A stretch of DNA of 6,270 nt from Deltaproteobacteria bacterium UBA5799 (GTDB lineage: Bacteria; Desulfobacterota; GWC2-55-46): positions 1 through 6,270 of the forward strand of contig DIDN01000024.1 in assembly GCA_002418185.1 (NCBI GenBank). The letters run 5' to 3'. A program made the translations under genes and the position numbers. How positions within the stretch are numbered: the stretch's first letter is position 1; each line of letters starts with the position of its first letter. Under the pieces are notes generated by a model. That model worked only from the letters and a program-made list of their open reading frames with translations. It did no database searches and was not told where the DNA came from. Positions 5,199 through 6,270 of this stretch are shown here, in pieces.

Positions 5199-5951
5199 CT
5201 ATTCCCACCTGCCCTTGAAAAGCGGCTCGACAGGGTGCTTCTCTCGTTCGAGTTTCAGGTCCTTGAATACGTCGGCCGATGATTCGCTCTCGTCCTCGGG
5301 CTTAAGCTTAAGGCCGAGGTCCCTTACGGGCTCCTCTGACGCGCCGATGAGTATCATCTCGGCGCCCTCGTAATCGAGAAAGTCCGGAGGGTCGGCGTCT
5401 GAAAACCTCCTGCCGTCGAACTTCTCCATGAGCCTCTTCGGAAAATCGGCCTTCTTGCCTCCCCGGAGCCCGGCACCGCGCGGGGAAGGCTTTTCAGGGT
5501 TCTTTATCGTTATGATATAGCTCGCCTCGTCCTCTATCCTGAAGGCCTCCTGCACCTCGCCCCGCCTTTCCGGGAGTTCGAGCGAGTAAGCGAGGTGGGT
5601 GTGGTCTCCGTGCCTGGTTATCGCGTATACGCCTTCACCGGCAGGGCGCGCGGAAGGGAGCTCCCTTTCGCCCCTGGTCTTTGTCCTGTATTCCTTTCCC
5701 TCGAGCTCGTCTGCGACTTCCTCGGCTTTTCTCCCGACCTTCTCAACGAAGCCCCAGCTCCTCTCTCCTTCGCCGACGTCCGGTAATACCTGCCTGCCGA
5801 CGACTATCAGTCGGTAGACCTTCTTCCCCTCGGGGCTGAGGACCATATAGAACCTCTGAACCTCATCGAGGCCCTTTACCTCCTCTTCCTCGACCTTCGG
5901 CCTGTATATGAAATAGATGTTCCCCCTCTCCAGCACCTCTGATTTCGGCAT
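5199..5951 (-). CDS. Conserved hypothetical protein, soluble, 250 aa
   Basis: I cannot assign a function, though the protein looks like a genuine conserved family rather than a chance frame. It has no signal peptide, no membrane segment and no cysteine, and is rich in Glu, Lys and Arg. Distinctive blocks are ERGNIYFIYRPKVEEEE (8-24), VQRFYMVLSPEGKKVYRLIV (31-50), RPAGEGVYAITRHGDHTHLA (102-121, with the His/Asp cluster HGDHTH at 114-119), IIT-IKNPEKPSP (146-157) and DPPDFLDYEGAEMILIGA (187-204). The HGDHTH cluster could bind metal or contribute to catalysis, but no known active-site pattern is evident. The C-terminal 45 residues are strongly charged and probably flexible. ATG 5951 is supported by GGAGG (5958-5962) six nt upstream. 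The DUF389 gene follows 97 nt downstream on the same strand, so co-transcription is possible. Confidence 0.8.
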   Translation of the reverse strand: MPKSEVLERGNIYFIYRPKVEEEEVKGLDEVQRFYMVLSPEGKKVYRLIVVGRQVLPDVGEGERSWGFVEKVGRKAEEVADELEGKEYRTKTRGERELPSARPAGEGVYAITRHGDHTHLAYSLELPERRGEVQEAFRIEDEASYIITIKNPEKPSPRGAGLRGGKKADFPKRLMEKFDGRRFSDADPPDFLDYEGAEMILIGASEEPVRDLGLKLKPEDESESSADVFKDLKLEREKHPVEPLFKGRWE

Positions 5952-6219
5952 GGTGCGCCTCCGATCCGCTCTAAATCGGTTTATGATTTAAGTCTTTTTC
6001 CGGGGGAAGTGCGAGTCAAGTAGAAGGGAAGGGTCAGGGGAGGTCGCCAGGGCCTATACGGCGGTCAAAGGGTGTTTCTACCTGTTTCCGTTACATGCTT
6101 CCGGGTTGTTTTTTTTGATTTGACAGGGACCCGTTTTTTTGAGAAACTCTAAAGGTTCCGCCCCTGCCGCACGGCGGGACAACGCAATACCCGCAAACTG
6201 CATCGAAATCCATCCATAT
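5952..6219. other. Intergenic region between the hypothetical gene and tRNA-Arg
   Basis: No credible reading frame lies here. It contains the GGAGG of the minus-strand gene (5958-5962), a run of eight T (6109-6116), a perfect TTGACA (6120-6125) without a good -10 at 17 bp (GAAACT), a run of seven T (6134-6140), and a small GC hairpin, CCTGCC-GCAC-GGCGGG (about 6164-6179). The tRNA promoter is presumably here, but I cannot place it with confidence. Confidence 0.4.
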
Positions 6220-6270
6220 GCCCCCGTAGCTCAGCAGGATAGAGCAACGGATTCCTAATCCGTGTGTCGG
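6220..6270 (+). tRNA. tRNA-Arg (anticodon CCU), partial at the right window edge
   Basis: The acceptor 5' strand GCCCCCG (6220-6226), TA, D-stem GCTC/GAGC (6229-6232 and 6242-6245) and anticodon stem ACGGA/TCCGT (6247-6251 and 6259-6263) are all intact. The anticodon loop TTCCTAA (6252-6258) has anticodon CCT (6254-6256), which reads AGG. The variable loop GTGTC and the first two T-stem bases are present; the rest lies outside the window. AGG is used heavily by the genes here, which fits a dedicated tRNA for it. Confidence 0.95.

Noticed and set aside
6102..6140. CGGGT...ACCCG followed by seven T as a plus-strand terminator
   Set aside because: There are only five pairs around a loop of over 20 nt, and no plus-strand gene upstream needs termination there.
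1..6270. CRISPR array, insertion sequence transposase, or attachment site at the tRNA
   Set aside because: No regularly spaced repeats and no transposase or integrase motifs are present. The tRNA 3' end, where an att site would lie, is outside the window.

Overview
The window looks like a moderately GC-rich Gram-negative bacterial chromosome. The genes use ATA (Ile), AGG (Arg) and CTC (Leu) freely, carry GGAGG-type ribosome binding sites, and include a sigma-54 activator and a DUF389 membrane protein. This style is familiar from Desulfobacterota (deltaproteobacteria) or Nitrospirota relatives. That placement is an impression from codon use, gene content and one interspersed repeat, not a proof.

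Layout. Positions 1-300 are AT-rich and appear to lie between two divergent transcription units. A consensus Shine-Dalgarno on the minus strand at 7-14 points to a gene that starts just outside the left edge. On the plus strand, a near-perfect sigma-54 (-24/-12) promoter at 247-264 precedes two tiny genes (308-409, 33 aa; 455-532, 25 aa). Each has a good ribosome binding site and encodes a single predicted transmembrane helix, and the unit closes with a strong intrinsic terminator (610-649). Next come a hairpin-type interspersed repeat (741-823) flanked by 29-bp near-direct repeats, then a promoter region and the gene for a PAS/AAA+/Fis-type sigma-54 activator (949-2328). After it lie a D-2-hydroxyacid dehydrogenase gene (2464-3462, plus), a convergent DUF389 membrane protein gene with an OmpA-like tail (3485-5101, minus), a conserved hypothetical protein gene (5199-5951, minus), and the first 51 nt of a tRNA-Arg(CCU) running off the right end (6220-6270).

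How it fits together. An identical 18-bp dyad, TGTTTC-N6-GAAACA, occurs upstream of the sigma-54 micro-operon (154-171, centred about 111 bp before the predicted start site) and again just upstream of the activator's own promoter (876-893). The economical reading is that the activator, whose PAS domain carries a Cys-x8-Cys-x3-Cys cluster, senses a redox, metal or small-ligand signal. It would then bind these dyads and drive the two small membrane peptides, and possibly adjust its own expression and that of the divergent gene to the left. This self-contained module is the most interesting part of the window. Both micro-genes are missed by ordinary ORF length cut-offs. The genes from 2464 rightwards look like ordinary housekeeping or accessory genes with no visible link to it.
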